From the NCBI RefSeq assembly GCF_029892285.1, contig NZ_JARXVM010000004.1:1-64000 (forward strand): a stretch of 64,000 bases of DNA. The letters run 5' to 3'. A program made the position numbers and the translations under genes. This DNA comes from Rhizobium sp. SG_E_25_P2 (GTDB lineage: Bacteria; Pseudomonadota; Alphaproteobacteria; Rhizobiales; Rhizobiaceae). The notes beneath the pieces were generated by a model. The model ran no database searches. It was not told where the DNA came from and saw only the letters and a list, made by a program, of their open reading frames with translations. The stretch's first letter is position 1, and the number at the start of each line of letters is the position of its first letter. Positions 42,606-51,905 of the stretch are shown here, in pieces.

Positions 42606-43493
42606 GTGGTCGACATTCTCTTGTCTGTTCTCGTTGCCGGCCTGACCTCAGGCGCACTGTATGCGCTGGCCACCATAGGCCTGTCGCTGGTCTGGGGCTC
42701 GATGGGCATGCTGAACATGGCGCATGCGGCGCTGCTGACGCTCGGCGGCTATGCTGCCTTTTCCGTGGTTTCCAGCCTTGGACTGCCGCCTGCGCTCGGC
42801 CTTGCCGCAGCGATTGTCGCGGGGGGCATAGCCGGCGCCGCGCTTTATTTCCTGCTGGTGCGGTTCCTGCTGAAAGCCGGAAAGGCCGAGTTTGAATCCA
42901 ATGTGATGATCGCCACGGTGGGCGTCGGCATCGCCTTGGAGAACGCGATCCTGATGATCTATGGCGGCCAGCCGCTCAAGCAGCCGCTGTCTCTTTCGGG
43001 ATCGCTGCGGTGGGGCGCTTTGAACATGCCCTATCAGAATATGCTGATCATCGTCGTCTCCCTCGTCGCCATGGGGGTGATCGCGCTCGCTCTCAATCAC
43101 ACCAGGCTCGGCCGCGCCATCCGCGCGACTGCGCAGAATAGGGACGCCGCCAGGCTGATGGGGGTTGCCGTCGATCGCGTCTATCTTCTGGTGCTGATGA
43201 TCTCAGGGGCGGTCGCTGCGCTGTGCGGCGTGATGGTCAGTTCAATGACGCAGCTTTCGCCGCCGCTTGGTAATGACCCGATGCTCAAGGCCTTTATCAT
43301 GTGCGTGATCGCCGGGCTCGGCAATCTCCCCGGCGCAGTCGCGGCGTCTTTCGGCCTGGCGCTCCTGGAAGCCTTTGTTCAATACGCCGCTGGCGCGCGC
43401 TGGGGCTTTCCCTCGCTGCTCTTCGTGGTGATCGCGGTGCTGATCTGGCGTCCCTCCGGACTGTTCGGACGCGCCCAGATCCGGAGGCTTTAG
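42606..43493 (+). CDS. HAAT ABC transporter permease (LivH-like)
   Basis: A 295-residue permease with about eight hydrophobic segments. The N-terminus LTSGALYALATIGLSLVWG and the loop RAIRATAQNRDAARLMGV are standard for LivH. The GTG start at 42606 is chosen because it lies two bases after the LivF stop; the first in-frame ATG is well inside the protein. It partners the LivM-like permease. Confidence 0.92.
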   Translation: MVDILLSVLVAGLTSGALYALATIGLSLVWGSMGMLNMAHAALLTLGGYAAFSVVSSLGLPPALGLAAAIVAGGIAGAALYFLLVRFLLKAGKAEFESNVMIATVGVGIALENAILMIYGGQPLKQPLSLSGSLRWGALNMPYQNMLIIVVSLVAMGVIALALNHTRLGRAIRATAQNRDAARLMGVAVDRVYLLVLMISGAVAALCGVMVSSMTQLSPPLGNDPMLKAFIMCVIAGLGNLPGAVAASFGLALLEAFVQYAAGARWGFPSLLFVVIAVLIWRPSGLFGRAQIRRL

Positions 43494-43535
43494 TTTGGCC
43501 ATGACCAGCAACCTCACATTTTCGGGGAATTTAGG

Positions 43536-44585
43536 ATGACGCGTTTATCGAACTCCGCCCGCGCCGATCTGTTGATTGCCTTGCTTCTCGTGATCGCGGC
43601 TGTGGCGCTGCCTTTCCTCGTCGACAGCCGCTATGTGATGGGGCAGGTCATTCTCGCCCTTTTCTATGCCATCATCGCCTCGCAATGGAATTTGCTGTTC
43701 GGCTTTGCGGGCGTCTTCTCGCTGGCGCAAATGGCCATCTTCGCCTTCGGCGGCTATGCCACCGCCATGCTCTGCTTTTATTTCGGCTGGAATGTCTGGG
43801 GCGCGCTTGTACCCGGCGCCCTCGGCGCTGTTGTCTTCTCGCTCGTCGTCGGCCTGGCCTGCCTGCGGTTGACCGGAGTCTATGTGGCGCTGCTGACGCT
43901 GGCGATCGCCCAGACCATGTATCTGCTGATCGTCACCGACACGGAATGCTTCGTCATGGTCGGCTCCACCTGCCGGCAGTTTACCGGCGGGGCGGTGGGC
44001 TTCGCCCGGTTCGGCGATCTCGGCACGCGGGCGCTGCTCAGGGCGCACTGGCTGGTCGGCAATTACGCCATCGTCGCGGCCCTGTTCTTCGCCACCATGG
44101 CCTTCACCTATGCGGTGGTGAAAAGCCCGATCGGGCTGGCGTTTCGGGCGCTCAAGGACAATCCGGCCTATGCAGTGGCCCGCGGCGTCAATCGCTTCCA
44201 GGCGCAATTGCTGGTGTTCGGCATTTCCGCCTTTTTCACCGGCCTTGCCGGCGGCCTCTACGCCGCGCATTTCCAGGCCATCGGGCCCGGCATCCTGTCC
44301 TTATCGCAACTGATGTTCATCATCGCCATCGCCGTGGTCGGCGGCGTCGGATCTTTCTGGGGACCGCTCGTCGGCACGATCGTGCTGGTCGCGGCCGATG
44401 AACTGATGCGCGAAGCCGGCGAATTCCGCACGCTTGGCCTCGGCCTCATCATCACCATCTCCATCCTTCTCATGCCCAAGGGCCTTACCGGACGGATCGC
44501 CGATCTCGTCCGCTGGGCGGCGCGCCGTCGAACATCGGCGCCCGCCGACCAAACGAAATCTCGGCCGGCCGAAGCCGGCGCATAA
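43536..44585 (+). CDS. HAAT ABC transporter permease (LivM-like)
   Basis: A 349-residue permease with eight or more hydrophobic segments. SQWNLLFGFAGVFSLAQMAIFAFGGY and the loop AFRALKDNPAYAVARGV are typical of LivM. A polar, proline-rich C-terminal tail follows the last membrane segment. It completes the importer; the GMC oxidoreductase starts 15 bases later. Confidence 0.92.
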   Translation: MTRLSNSARADLLIALLLVIAAVALPFLVDSRYVMGQVILALFYAIIASQWNLLFGFAGVFSLAQMAIFAFGGYATAMLCFYFGWNVWGALVPGALGAVVFSLVVGLACLRLTGVYVALLTLAIAQTMYLLIVTDTECFVMVGSTCRQFTGGAVGFARFGDLGTRALLRAHWLVGNYAIVAALFFATMAFTYAVVKSPIGLAFRALKDNPAYAVARGVNRFQAQLLVFGISAFFTGLAGGLYAAHFQAIGPGILSLSQLMFIIAIAVVGGVGSFWGPLVGTIVLVAADELMREAGEFRTLGLGLIITISILLMPKGLTGRIADLVRWAARRRTSAPADQTKSRPAEAGA

Positions 44586-44600
44586 TCAAGGGGAATGTCC

Positions 44601-46184
44601 ATGTATGACACGATCATCGTCGGGGCCGGTTCCGCCGGCTGCGTGGCCGCCTATCGGCTGAGCGCCGATCCCAACCGCAAGGTTCTCATCCTCGAAGCCG
44701 GGCAAAGCGCGCCCATCGCCTCCGACATCCCGTCCGATTGGGTGACCATGTTCAACACCCGCGCCGATTGGGGTTACTACACCGAGCCTCAGGCAGGCTG
44801 CCGCGGCCGGCGCATTTTCTGGCCGCGCGGCAAGATGGTCGGCGGCTCGGGCGCGCTCAACGCCATGATCTATATTCGCGGATTGCCGTCGGATTATGAC
44901 GCCTGGGAGGCGATGGGCTGCGAAGGCTGGGGCTGGAAGGACGTGTTTCCGGTGTTCCTCGCCTCAGAGAACAACGCCCATTTCCACAACAGCCCCTATC
45001 ACGGCAATGATGGCCCTCTCTATATCGGCAATGTGCCCTATGTGGACAAACATGAGCGGATGTGGATCGAGGCGGCTGAAGCCGCCGGCTACGCTTTCAA
45101 CCCTGATTACAATGCGGAAAAGCAGGAGGGCGTCGGCCTCTTCCAGTTCACCATCAAGGATGGCGAGCGCTGGGGCACCGGCAAGGCCTATCTCCGTCCC
45201 GCATTGGAGCGCCCCAATCTGACGCTCAAGAAGGGCGTGCTGGTGACCGGACTGATCATCGAACAAGGCCGAGTGACCGGCGTCAAATACCTCGTCAACG
45301 GCGTCCCCGAATCCGCCTATGCCAGCAGCGAGGTGGTCATGGCGGCCGGCGCCATCGGTTCCTGCCAGATCATGATGCTCTCTGGCATAGGGCCGGCGGC
45401 GGAACTGGAAGAGGCCGGCGTGAAGCCCGTTCATGATCTTCCGGGCGTCGGCAAGGATCTGCAGGACCATCTCAATATCCCGATTTCCTTCTACGCCAAG
45501 GAGCGGATGGGCATCGGGGCCTGGACGGCGGAGACGATTGAGGACAGTTTTGCGGAGTGGCGAGATTTCAAGACCGGCGTCCGAACCTCGCCCTGGGTTG
45601 CTTCAAGCGGCCATGTCTGCAGCCGCGACGGCGTCGAGCCCGACCTGCAACTTTATGGCGCCATGAGCCCGCATCGCGACTATGCGCGCTTCCTGGGCGG
45701 CCGTTCCGGCGTCACCGCGCATTGCACGCTGCAGAGGCCTAACAGTCGCGGAGAGATCAGGCTGCGCTCCGCCGATCCGACCGAACATCCCGCTATCGAT
45801 CCCAGATATTTCATCTCCGATCCCGAGGGCGTCGATCTGGCGACGATGGTGGAAGGCGTCAAGATCAATCGCCGCATCCTCCAGCAGGCGCCGATCAAGG
45901 ACCTGATCGATTACGAATTGTCGCCGAGCGCCGAATGCCAGACGGATGCGGAGATCGCCGATTACGTCCGTGGCCATATGACGACGCTCTACCATCCGTC
46001 GAGCACCTGCCGGATGGGCGTCGACCCGATGGCGGTCACCGACCCCGCCACGATGAAGGTGCACGGGCTCGAAGGTCTGCGCATTGCCGACGCCTCGGCG
46101 ATCCCGAAAATGGTGTCCGGCAATCTCAATGCGCCCACCATCATGGTGGCCGAACGCGCCTGCCAGAAGATCCTTGCAGCCTGA
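44601..46184 (+). CDS. GMC-family FAD alcohol oxidoreductase (choline dehydrogenase-like)
   Basis: A 527-residue GMC flavoprotein. The FAD motif IIVGAGSAGCVAAYRLS is at the N-terminus, the GMC signature GSGALNAMIYIRG follows, and the C-terminal catalytic region has YHPSSTCRMG and NLNAPTIMVAER with the active His and Asn. The start at 44601 has AAGGGG seven bases upstream; the ATG at 44595 is too close to it. It oxidises a primary alcohol to an aldehyde, and an aldehyde dehydrogenase follows ten bases later, as in choline-to-betaine operons. The substrate need not be choline. Confidence 0.9.
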   Translation: MYDTIIVGAGSAGCVAAYRLSADPNRKVLILEAGQSAPIASDIPSDWVTMFNTRADWGYYTEPQAGCRGRRIFWPRGKMVGGSGALNAMIYIRGLPSDYDAWEAMGCEGWGWKDVFPVFLASENNAHFHNSPYHGNDGPLYIGNVPYVDKHERMWIEAAEAAGYAFNPDYNAEKQEGVGLFQFTIKDGERWGTGKAYLRPALERPNLTLKKGVLVTGLIIEQGRVTGVKYLVNGVPESAYASSEVVMAAGAIGSCQIMMLSGIGPAAELEEAGVKPVHDLPGVGKDLQDHLNIPISFYAKERMGIGAWTAETIEDSFAEWRDFKTGVRTSPWVASSGHVCSRDGVEPDLQLYGAMSPHRDYARFLGGRSGVTAHCTLQRPNSRGEIRLRSADPTEHPAIDPRYFISDPEGVDLATMVEGVKINRRILQQAPIKDLIDYELSPSAECQTDAEIADYVRGHMTTLYHPSSTCRMGVDPMAVTDPATMKVHGLEGLRIADASAIPKMVSGNLNAPTIMVAERACQKILAA

Positions 46185-46194
46185 GGAGCCAGTG

Positions 46195-47697
46195 ATGACC
46201 ATTGCACAAACTGCTGAGTACTGGCGCAACCAAGCCGAGGCGCTGAAATTTGAAGGACGATTGTTCATTGACGGCGATTTTGCTCCAGCCAAATCGGGCG
46301 CCGTGTTCGAAAGCATCAATCCCGCAAACGGCGGGGTGATTGCCGAAGTGTCGCGCGGCGACGCCGACGATATCGACCGCGCCGTCGCCTCCGGCCAGAA
46401 GGCGTATAAATCCGGTATATGGGCGCGCATGCCGCCTCGGCAGCGCATGGCTGTTTTGTTGCGTTTCGCCGATCTCATTGAAGCGCATGCCGGCGAATTC
46501 GCGATGATCGACACGATCGACATGGGCAAGCCGATCTCGGAGATGCTGACTGTCGATGTGCCGCTGGCGGTGCTGTGCTTCCGCTTCACCGGTGAATGCA
46601 TCGACAAGGTGCAGGGCTCCGTCGGAGCGACGTCGCCGGATGTCCTGTCCTATGTTCTCAGGCAGCCGCTCGGCGTGGTCGGATGCATCGTTCCCTGGAA
46701 TTACCCGCTGCTGATGACAGCGTGGAAGATCGCGCCGGCGCTGGCGGCGGGCAATTCCGTGGTGCTGAAGCCGGCCGAGCAATCGCCTTTGTCGGCCGTG
46801 TTGCTCGCCCGGCTGTTTATCGAAGCTGGCGGGCCGGCAGGCGTGCTGAATGTCGTCAACGGTTTCGGGCCGGAGGCCGGCAAAGCGCTGGCCCTCCACC
46901 CTGACGTCGAGAAAATCGCCTTCACGGGGTCGGTGGAAATCGGCAAGCTGATGATGGTCTATTCCGGCCAGTCCAATCTCAAGAAGGTTTCCACCGAATG
47001 CGGCGGCAAGTCCCCGCATGTGATCATGGCCGACGCCGCCAATCTGGAAACGGCCGCGACCTGGGCGGCGATGGGCATTTTCGGCAATCAGGGCGAAGTC
47101 TGCTGCGCGGGCTCGCGCATTCTCGTGCAGAAAAAGATCCTCGACGAGTTCGTCGATATCTTCCGGACAAAGGCTACAACGGGCTATGTTCCCGGTGATC
47201 CGCTCGATCCCTCAACCAGCATGGGGCCGATGGTTGATGTCAGCCAGCAGAAGCGCGTGCTGAATTACATCGACATCGGCAAACAGGCTGGCGCGCGATG
47301 CATTCTCGGCGGCGATGCGCCCTCGGGGCTCGAGCGTGGGGCCTTCGTAGCGCCGACCATCTTCACCGGCGTCGACAACACGATGACCATTGCGCGCGAG
47401 GAGATTTTCGGGCCGGTCGCTTCCATCATCGCCTTCGATGACTATGGCGAAGCGGTTCGGATCGCCAATGATACGAGTTTCGGTCTCGCCGCCGGCATCT
47501 GGACGTCCGATCTCGGCACGGCCCATCGTTTCGCCCGGGATGTCGAGGCCGGCATGGTCTATATCAACAGCTACATGAATGGCGACATGCAGTTTCCGTT
47601 CGGCGGCTGGAAGCAAAGCGGCAATGGCCGCGACAAATGCATGGACGCCTTGTTGTCCTATACCCAGACGAAAAGCGTATGGGCCACGATCGAGTGA
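46195..47697 (+). CDS. Aldehyde dehydrogenase (NAD(P)-dependent)
   Basis: A 500-residue aldehyde dehydrogenase. PWNYP binds the cofactor, Glu268 in TECGGKSP is the general base and Cys303 in NQGEVCCAGSR the nucleophile. The C-terminal GFGGWKQSGNGRD-type segment (PFGGWKQSGNGR) is typical of the gamma-aminobutyraldehyde / PuuC-like branch. A GAGGAG site supports the start. It should oxidise the aldehyde made by the GMC enzyme. The deacetylase-like gene follows after 11 bases. Confidence 0.92.
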   Translation: MTIAQTAEYWRNQAEALKFEGRLFIDGDFAPAKSGAVFESINPANGGVIAEVSRGDADDIDRAVASGQKAYKSGIWARMPPRQRMAVLLRFADLIEAHAGEFAMIDTIDMGKPISEMLTVDVPLAVLCFRFTGECIDKVQGSVGATSPDVLSYVLRQPLGVVGCIVPWNYPLLMTAWKIAPALAAGNSVVLKPAEQSPLSAVLLARLFIEAGGPAGVLNVVNGFGPEAGKALALHPDVEKIAFTGSVEIGKLMMVYSGQSNLKKVSTECGGKSPHVIMADAANLETAATWAAMGIFGNQGEVCCAGSRILVQKKILDEFVDIFRTKATTGYVPGDPLDPSTSMGPMVDVSQQKRVLNYIDIGKQAGARCILGGDAPSGLERGAFVAPTIFTGVDNTMTIAREEIFGPVASIIAFDDYGEAVRIANDTSFGLAAGIWTSDLGTAHRFARDVEAGMVYINSYMNGDMQFPFGGWKQSGNGRDKCMDALLSYTQTKSVWATIE

Positions 47698-47708
47698 GGA
47701 GAGAGCCG

Positions 47709-48803
47709 ATGGCGACGGGTTGGAATTTCCACGAACTCTATCTGTGGCACGAGACGGGCAATGCGGCGATGTTCTTCCAGCCGTCTCTGACCATCGAGCC
47801 CGGCGAACATGCGGAAAACGCCTCGACCAAGCGGCGCTTCAAAAACCTGATGGAAGTGTCCGGTCTGACCGAAAAGCTCACCTCGGTGAAATCCGATCCG
47901 GTCAGCGATGACGATCTCGCGCGTTTTCACACCCGCGATTACATTGCGCGCATCAAGGCGCTGTCGGCGGATCGGGGCGGAGACGCCAGCTATCTCACCC
48001 CCTTCGGTCACGGCTCCTATGACATCGCCTGCCTTGCCGCAGGCGGAACCTATCAGGTCTTGGCCTCGGTGCTCTCGGGCGCGATCGCCAATGGCTATGC
48101 GCTGGTGCGACCGCCCGGCCATCACGCCGAAGCTGACAAGGGCATGGGCTTCTGCCTGTTCGGCAATGTCCCGGTCGCCATCCTCAAGGCCCGGGCGGAG
48201 CACGGCCAGGCGCGTGTCGCCACGGTGGATTGGGACGTCCATCACGGCAACGGCACCCAGGCCGCCTTCTACGCCGACCCTTCGGTGCTGACGATTTCGC
48301 TGCATCAGGAAGGGCTTTATCCGCATGACAGCGGAACCCTGGCGGAGCGCGGCGAGGGCAAGGGGGATGGCTTCAACATCAACATACCTCTCCCGGCAGG
48401 ATCTGGTCACGGCGCCTATATCGCCGCATTTGAGCAGGTGGTGATCCCGGCTCTTTATCGCCACAAGCCTGATCTCATCGTCGTGCCCTCCGGTTTCGAC
48501 GGCTCGGCGGCCGATCCTCTCGGGCGCATGATGCTGCATTCGGGGACCTATCGCGCCATGACGGCGATGCTGATGGCGGCGGCGGACGATCTCTGCGGAG
48601 GTCGCTTGGTGATGTCGCATGAAGGCGGATATTCCGCCGCCTATGTGCCCTATTGCGGACTTGCGGTCATGGAGCAGCTCTCAGGCGTCAAGACTGCTAT
48701 CGATGATCCGTTCCTGCCGGTCTTCCAAAACTATCCCGGTCAGGAGCTTCGGCCCTGGCAGCAGAATGCGATCGACGAGGCGAGGCGCGCGGCTGGCTTG
48801 TGA
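47709..48803 (+). CDS. Histone-deacetylase-like amidohydrolase (class II HDAC / acetylpolyamine amidohydrolase family)
   Basis: A 364-residue arginase-fold zinc deacetylase. RPPGHHAE holds the histidine dyad, DWDVHHGNGT the zinc Asp and His, SGFDGSAADPLGRM the third zinc ligand and HEGGYS the transition-state tyrosine. It closely resembles the bacterial HDAH group in length and motifs. These enzymes remove acetyl groups from acylated amines such as acetylpolyamines. The start at 47709 has GAGGAGAG. As the last gene of the operon with amidase, GMC enzyme and aldehyde dehydrogenase, it probably deacylates a substrate or intermediate of the same pathway. Confidence 0.9.
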   Translation: MATGWNFHELYLWHETGNAAMFFQPSLTIEPGEHAENASTKRRFKNLMEVSGLTEKLTSVKSDPVSDDDLARFHTRDYIARIKALSADRGGDASYLTPFGHGSYDIACLAAGGTYQVLASVLSGAIANGYALVRPPGHHAEADKGMGFCLFGNVPVAILKARAEHGQARVATVDWDVHHGNGTQAAFYADPSVLTISLHQEGLYPHDSGTLAERGEGKGDGFNINIPLPAGSGHGAYIAAFEQVVIPALYRHKPDLIVVPSGFDGSAADPLGRMMLHSGTYRAMTAMLMAAADDLCGGRLVMSHEGGYSAAYVPYCGLAVMEQLSGVKTAIDDPFLPVFQNYPGQELRPWQQNAIDEARRAAGL

Positions 48804-48886
48804 CGCCCGAGCTTTTTTGCAGGCGACATGCCGTTTTGGCTCCGTGCGACGAGGAAATATTCGGTCGGCGCCGCGTGCCGGCCCGG

Positions 48887-49837
48887 TCAATTGCCCCACA
48901 CCACAGCTTCTTCATGCCGCTTGATGAGGTGTTTCAGGTTGTCGAAGCTCGCCTGAATGAAGGTTGAGAATTGTTCGACGGCGGGAGCGCGCAAAGCGTC
49001 GACGCGGCGGAGGATCGCCAAAGCGCGATCCGGATGCGGAATGCTGATCGGAAGCGCGGTGATGGTCTTTTCCTTGCGCTGGGCGAAGACGACGCTGTGC
49101 GGCATGACGGTCAGCGCATCGGCCGCCTTCAGATAGTTGACGACGCTCGCCAGCGAGCCGCCGGAATAGCGGATGCGGATTTCCGTTGCGCCGAAGGACA
49201 GCAGCAGCGCCCTGAGATCGGCCAGAAGCGGGCTGCCCGGCGGCGGCGCCACCCAGGGATAGTCCAGAAGATGGGCGGGTTGCAGACGGCGCTTCAAGAG
49301 TAGCGGATGCGTAACCCGGCAGGCGATGACATTCCTTCCCGGCAGGATCTGCTGAAAGGCGAGGCCCGAGCCTTCGTCCAGAATGTCGATCGGGCAGATA
49401 GCGAGGTCGATCTGGTCTGCTTTCAGCGCCGCGCGCAAATCTGGAAAATAGCCGTAGGACTGATCGATGCGCACTTCCGGATGGGTCGCCTGGAATTCCG
49501 CGCACATGCCGGCAATCAGCGAATCCATGAAAAACGGCGTGCCGCCGATCCTGACAACGCCGCTCTTGCCGACCCGGAAGCTCTCCATCAGATCGGACGC
49601 CTTGCGTGAGGCGGCGAGCATGACCTGGCCATGTTCGGCAAGCGCCAAGCCGAGCGGCGTTGGCTGCAATGGCCGACGGCCCCGGATGAACAGCGGTTCG
49701 CCGATACGCTTTTCGAGCATCGACAGCGTGCGCGACACCGCCGGCTGAGCCAGCCCCAAAAGGGCGGCGCCTTCGGTCACGCCGCCCGTCTTGACAACGG
49801 CGGCCAACTGTATCAGGTGCCTTTCATCGAACTTCAT
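48887..49837 (-). CDS. LysR-family transcriptional regulator of the hydroxyquinol locus
   Basis: A 316-residue LysR regulator with the N-terminal helix-turn-helix (GGVTEGAALLGLAQPAVSRTLSML) and a two-lobed effector domain of the type in GbpR/PcaQ relatives. It is divergent from the dioxygenase at 49936, and a 7-bp palindrome with 11-base spacing lies between them. An aromatic intermediate is the probable inducer. Upstream it converges on the deacetylase gene over 83 bases that show no clear terminator. Confidence 0.9.
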   Translation of the reverse strand: MKFDERHLIQLAAVVKTGGVTEGAALLGLAQPAVSRTLSMLEKRIGEPLFIRGRRPLQPTPLGLALAEHGQVMLAASRKASDLMESFRVGKSGVVRIGGTPFFMDSLIAGMCAEFQATHPEVRIDQSYGYFPDLRAALKADQIDLAICPIDILDEGSGLAFQQILPGRNVIACRVTHPLLLKRRLQPAHLLDYPWVAPPPGSPLLADLRALLLSFGATEIRIRYSGGSLASVVNYLKAADALTVMPHSVVFAQRKEKTITALPISIPHPDRALAILRRVDALRAPAVEQFSTFIQASFDNLKHLIKRHEEAVVWGN

Positions 49838-49850
49838 AACAAATCGTTAT

Positions 49851-49875
49851 ATTGATGCCGAAACAAATCATCAAT
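49851..49875. promoter_or_regulatory. LysR box (T-N11-A type) between LysR and dioxygenase
   Basis: ATTGATG at 49851-49857 and CATCAAT at 49869-49875 form a perfect inverted repeat with an 11-base spacer. This is the classic LysR recognition form. It lies 14 bases upstream of the LysR start and 61 bases upstream of the dioxygenase start, a usual place for a site that gives both autoregulation and activation. Confidence 0.7.
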
Positions 49876-49935
49876 CCTGCAATTCAGGCCTGCTAGTGTC
49901 TTCTCGACCAGCAATGCGGATTTGGGAGGAGATGC

Positions 49936-50808
49936 ATGTCGCGGGCCGTCGAACTCATCACCTTCAACGAGACGACCTCGGCCGAGGCCTTCGCCAGCCG
50001 CTTCGCGGCGCCCGATGACGCCACCGCGCGTCTGCTGGCCGCCGTCGTTTCCCATGTGCATCTGTTGATCAAGGAATTCCGCCCGTCACAGGATCAGTGG
50101 CGCAAGGTGATCGAATTCCTGACCGATGTCGGCCATGCCGCCGACGAACGCCGCCAGGAATGGGTGCTATTTTCGGACCTGATCGGGGCCTCCGCCCTGG
50201 TCGAGGACATCAATACGCGTCGTCCCAAGGGAGCCACGCCGAATACGATCCGCGGGCCTTTCTTCCGGTCTGACACCCCTGAACGCGCCCCAGGCAATTC
50301 GATTTCGCTGGATGGGATCGGCGAGCAGCTTCTGGTCGAGGGCAGTGTCGAGGATCTCGACGGTCTGCCTGTTTCAGCCGCCGAAATCATCACCTGGCAG
50401 GCCAATGCCGAAGGTTTTTACGAGAACCAGCAGCCGGATCTTCAGCCAGAATTCAATCTGCGCGGACTGTTTCGCGTTGATGAGACCGGCCGCTTCCATT
50501 ACCGAACCGTTCGGCCGGCCGGCTATGGCGTGCCCGATGACGGTCCCGTGGGGCGGCTTCTGACGCAGGCCGGCTATCCCCTGCGTCGGCCGGCGCATCT
50601 GCATTTCCTCGTGCGCGCGCCGGGCTTCGAGACCATCACCACGCATATCTATGATGCTGATGATCCCCGGCTTGGAGAGGACGCCCTGTTTGGCGTCCGT
50701 CCCGAGCTTGTCAAAACTTTCGAGCCGACCGAGATCGACGGACGCGCCGCATCGCGCGTCACGATCAAATTCGTCATGGTCAGGGCTCGGCCGGGGAGGG
50801 GAAAATGA
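49936..50808 (+). CDS. Intradiol ring-cleavage dioxygenase (hydroxyquinol/catechol 1,2-dioxygenase type)
   Basis: A 290-residue non-heme iron(III) dioxygenase. The iron ligands are Tyr162 (EGFYENQ), Tyr197 (AGYGVPDDG), His221 and His223 (RPAHLHF). An N-terminal helical dimerisation domain is present. The PDDGPVG segment is typical of hydroxyquinol enzymes, which open hydroxyquinol to maleylacetate. It has a GGGAGGAG site, and its stop overlaps the maleylacetate reductase start as ATGA, which supports that role. A second collinear dioxygenase lies at 58604. Confidence 0.9.
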   Translation: MSRAVELITFNETTSAEAFASRFAAPDDATARLLAAVVSHVHLLIKEFRPSQDQWRKVIEFLTDVGHAADERRQEWVLFSDLIGASALVEDINTRRPKGATPNTIRGPFFRSDTPERAPGNSISLDGIGEQLLVEGSVEDLDGLPVSAAEIITWQANAEGFYENQQPDLQPEFNLRGLFRVDETGRFHYRTVRPAGYGVPDDGPVGRLLTQAGYPLRRPAHLHFLVRAPGFETITTHIYDADDPRLGEDALFGVRPELVKTFEPTEIDGRAASRVTIKFVMVRARPGRGK

Positions 50809-51860
50809 AGGATTTCAGCTATCGCGGCAGTTCCGCTTGTATCGTGTTCGGCGCTGGCCGAAGCGCCGATGTGGCGATGTTTGTCGAGGCTTTGGACTGC
50901 AAGCGGGCGCTGGTGCTTGCCACCCCGCATCAGAAACAGGATGCGGAAGCGCTCTCCGTGCGGCTCGGCGCCCTGTCCGTCGGCGTCTTCGCCGGCGCCG
51001 TTATGCATACGCCGGTGGAGGTCACCGAGGCTGCGTTGCAGGTTGTTGCGGACACTGGCGCGGATTGCGTCGTCTCACTCGGCGGCGGCTCGACGACCGG
51101 CCTCGGCAAGGCGATCGCCTATCGGACGGACCTGCCGCAGATCGTGATCCCAACGACCTATGCCGGATCCGAGGTCACGCCCATCCTGGGTCAGACTGAA
51201 GCCGGCCGCAAGACAACGGTGCGACATGACCGCATCCTGCCCGAAGTGGTGATCTACGATCCCGACCTGACGCTCGGCCTGCCCACGGCCATGAGCGTGA
51301 CCAGCGGCCTCAACGCCATGGCGCATGCGCTGGAAGGGCTCTATGCACAGGATCGCAATCCTGTCTCGACGCTGATGGCGGTCGAAGGCCTGCGCGCCTT
51401 TGCCGACAGCCTGCCCGTTTTCGTGAAAAGCCCCGGAGACGCCAAGGCGCGGGCCGAAGCGCTGTACGGCGCCTGGCTGTGCGGCACGGTGCTTGGCGCT
51501 GTCGGCATGGCGCTGCATCACAAGATCTGCCACACGCTGGGCGGCTCCTTCGACACGCCGCATGCCGAGACGCATGCGGTGATGTTGCCGCACACCGCCG
51601 CCTTCAATGCCGAGGCTGCGCGCGAGGAGCTTGCGCCGGCGGCGGCTATTTTTGGCGGCTCCATCGGCGGCGGTCTCTGGGATTTCGCCAAATCGATTGG
51701 CGCGCCGCTATCGCTTCGGGATTTCGGGCTCACCGAGGCCGATCTCGACCGCGCAGCCCTGATCGCCACTGAAAATCCCTACTGGAATCCGCGCCCGATC
51801 GACCGGACATCGATCCGGACGCTGCTGCAGCAGGCCTGGGAGGGCGTGAGGCCCGACTGA
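50805..51860 (+). CDS. Maleylacetate reductase
   Basis: A 351-residue iron-alcohol-dehydrogenase-fold enzyme of the maleylacetate reductase type. GGGSTTGLGKAIA binds NAD(P)H, PTTYAGSEVTPILG follows, and metal or active-site histidines lie in NAMAHALEGLY and HHKICHTLGGSFDTPHAETHA. It reduces maleylacetate to 3-oxoadipate. The four-base overlap with the upstream dioxygenase makes the pairing firm. Confidence 0.93.
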   Translation: MKDFSYRGSSACIVFGAGRSADVAMFVEALDCKRALVLATPHQKQDAEALSVRLGALSVGVFAGAVMHTPVEVTEAALQVVADTGADCVVSLGGGSTTGLGKAIAYRTDLPQIVIPTTYAGSEVTPILGQTEAGRKTTVRHDRILPEVVIYDPDLTLGLPTAMSVTSGLNAMAHALEGLYAQDRNPVSTLMAVEGLRAFADSLPVFVKSPGDAKARAEALYGAWLCGTVLGAVGMALHHKICHTLGGSFDTPHAETHAVMLPHTAAFNAEAAREELAPAAAIFGGSIGGGLWDFAKSIGAPLSLRDFGLTEADLDRAALIATENPYWNPRPIDRTSIRTLLQQAWEGVRPD

Positions 51861-51905
51861 TCGAGACATCTGACGCGCGAGGCGCGCTCTTTGGGAGGAG
51901 AGACG

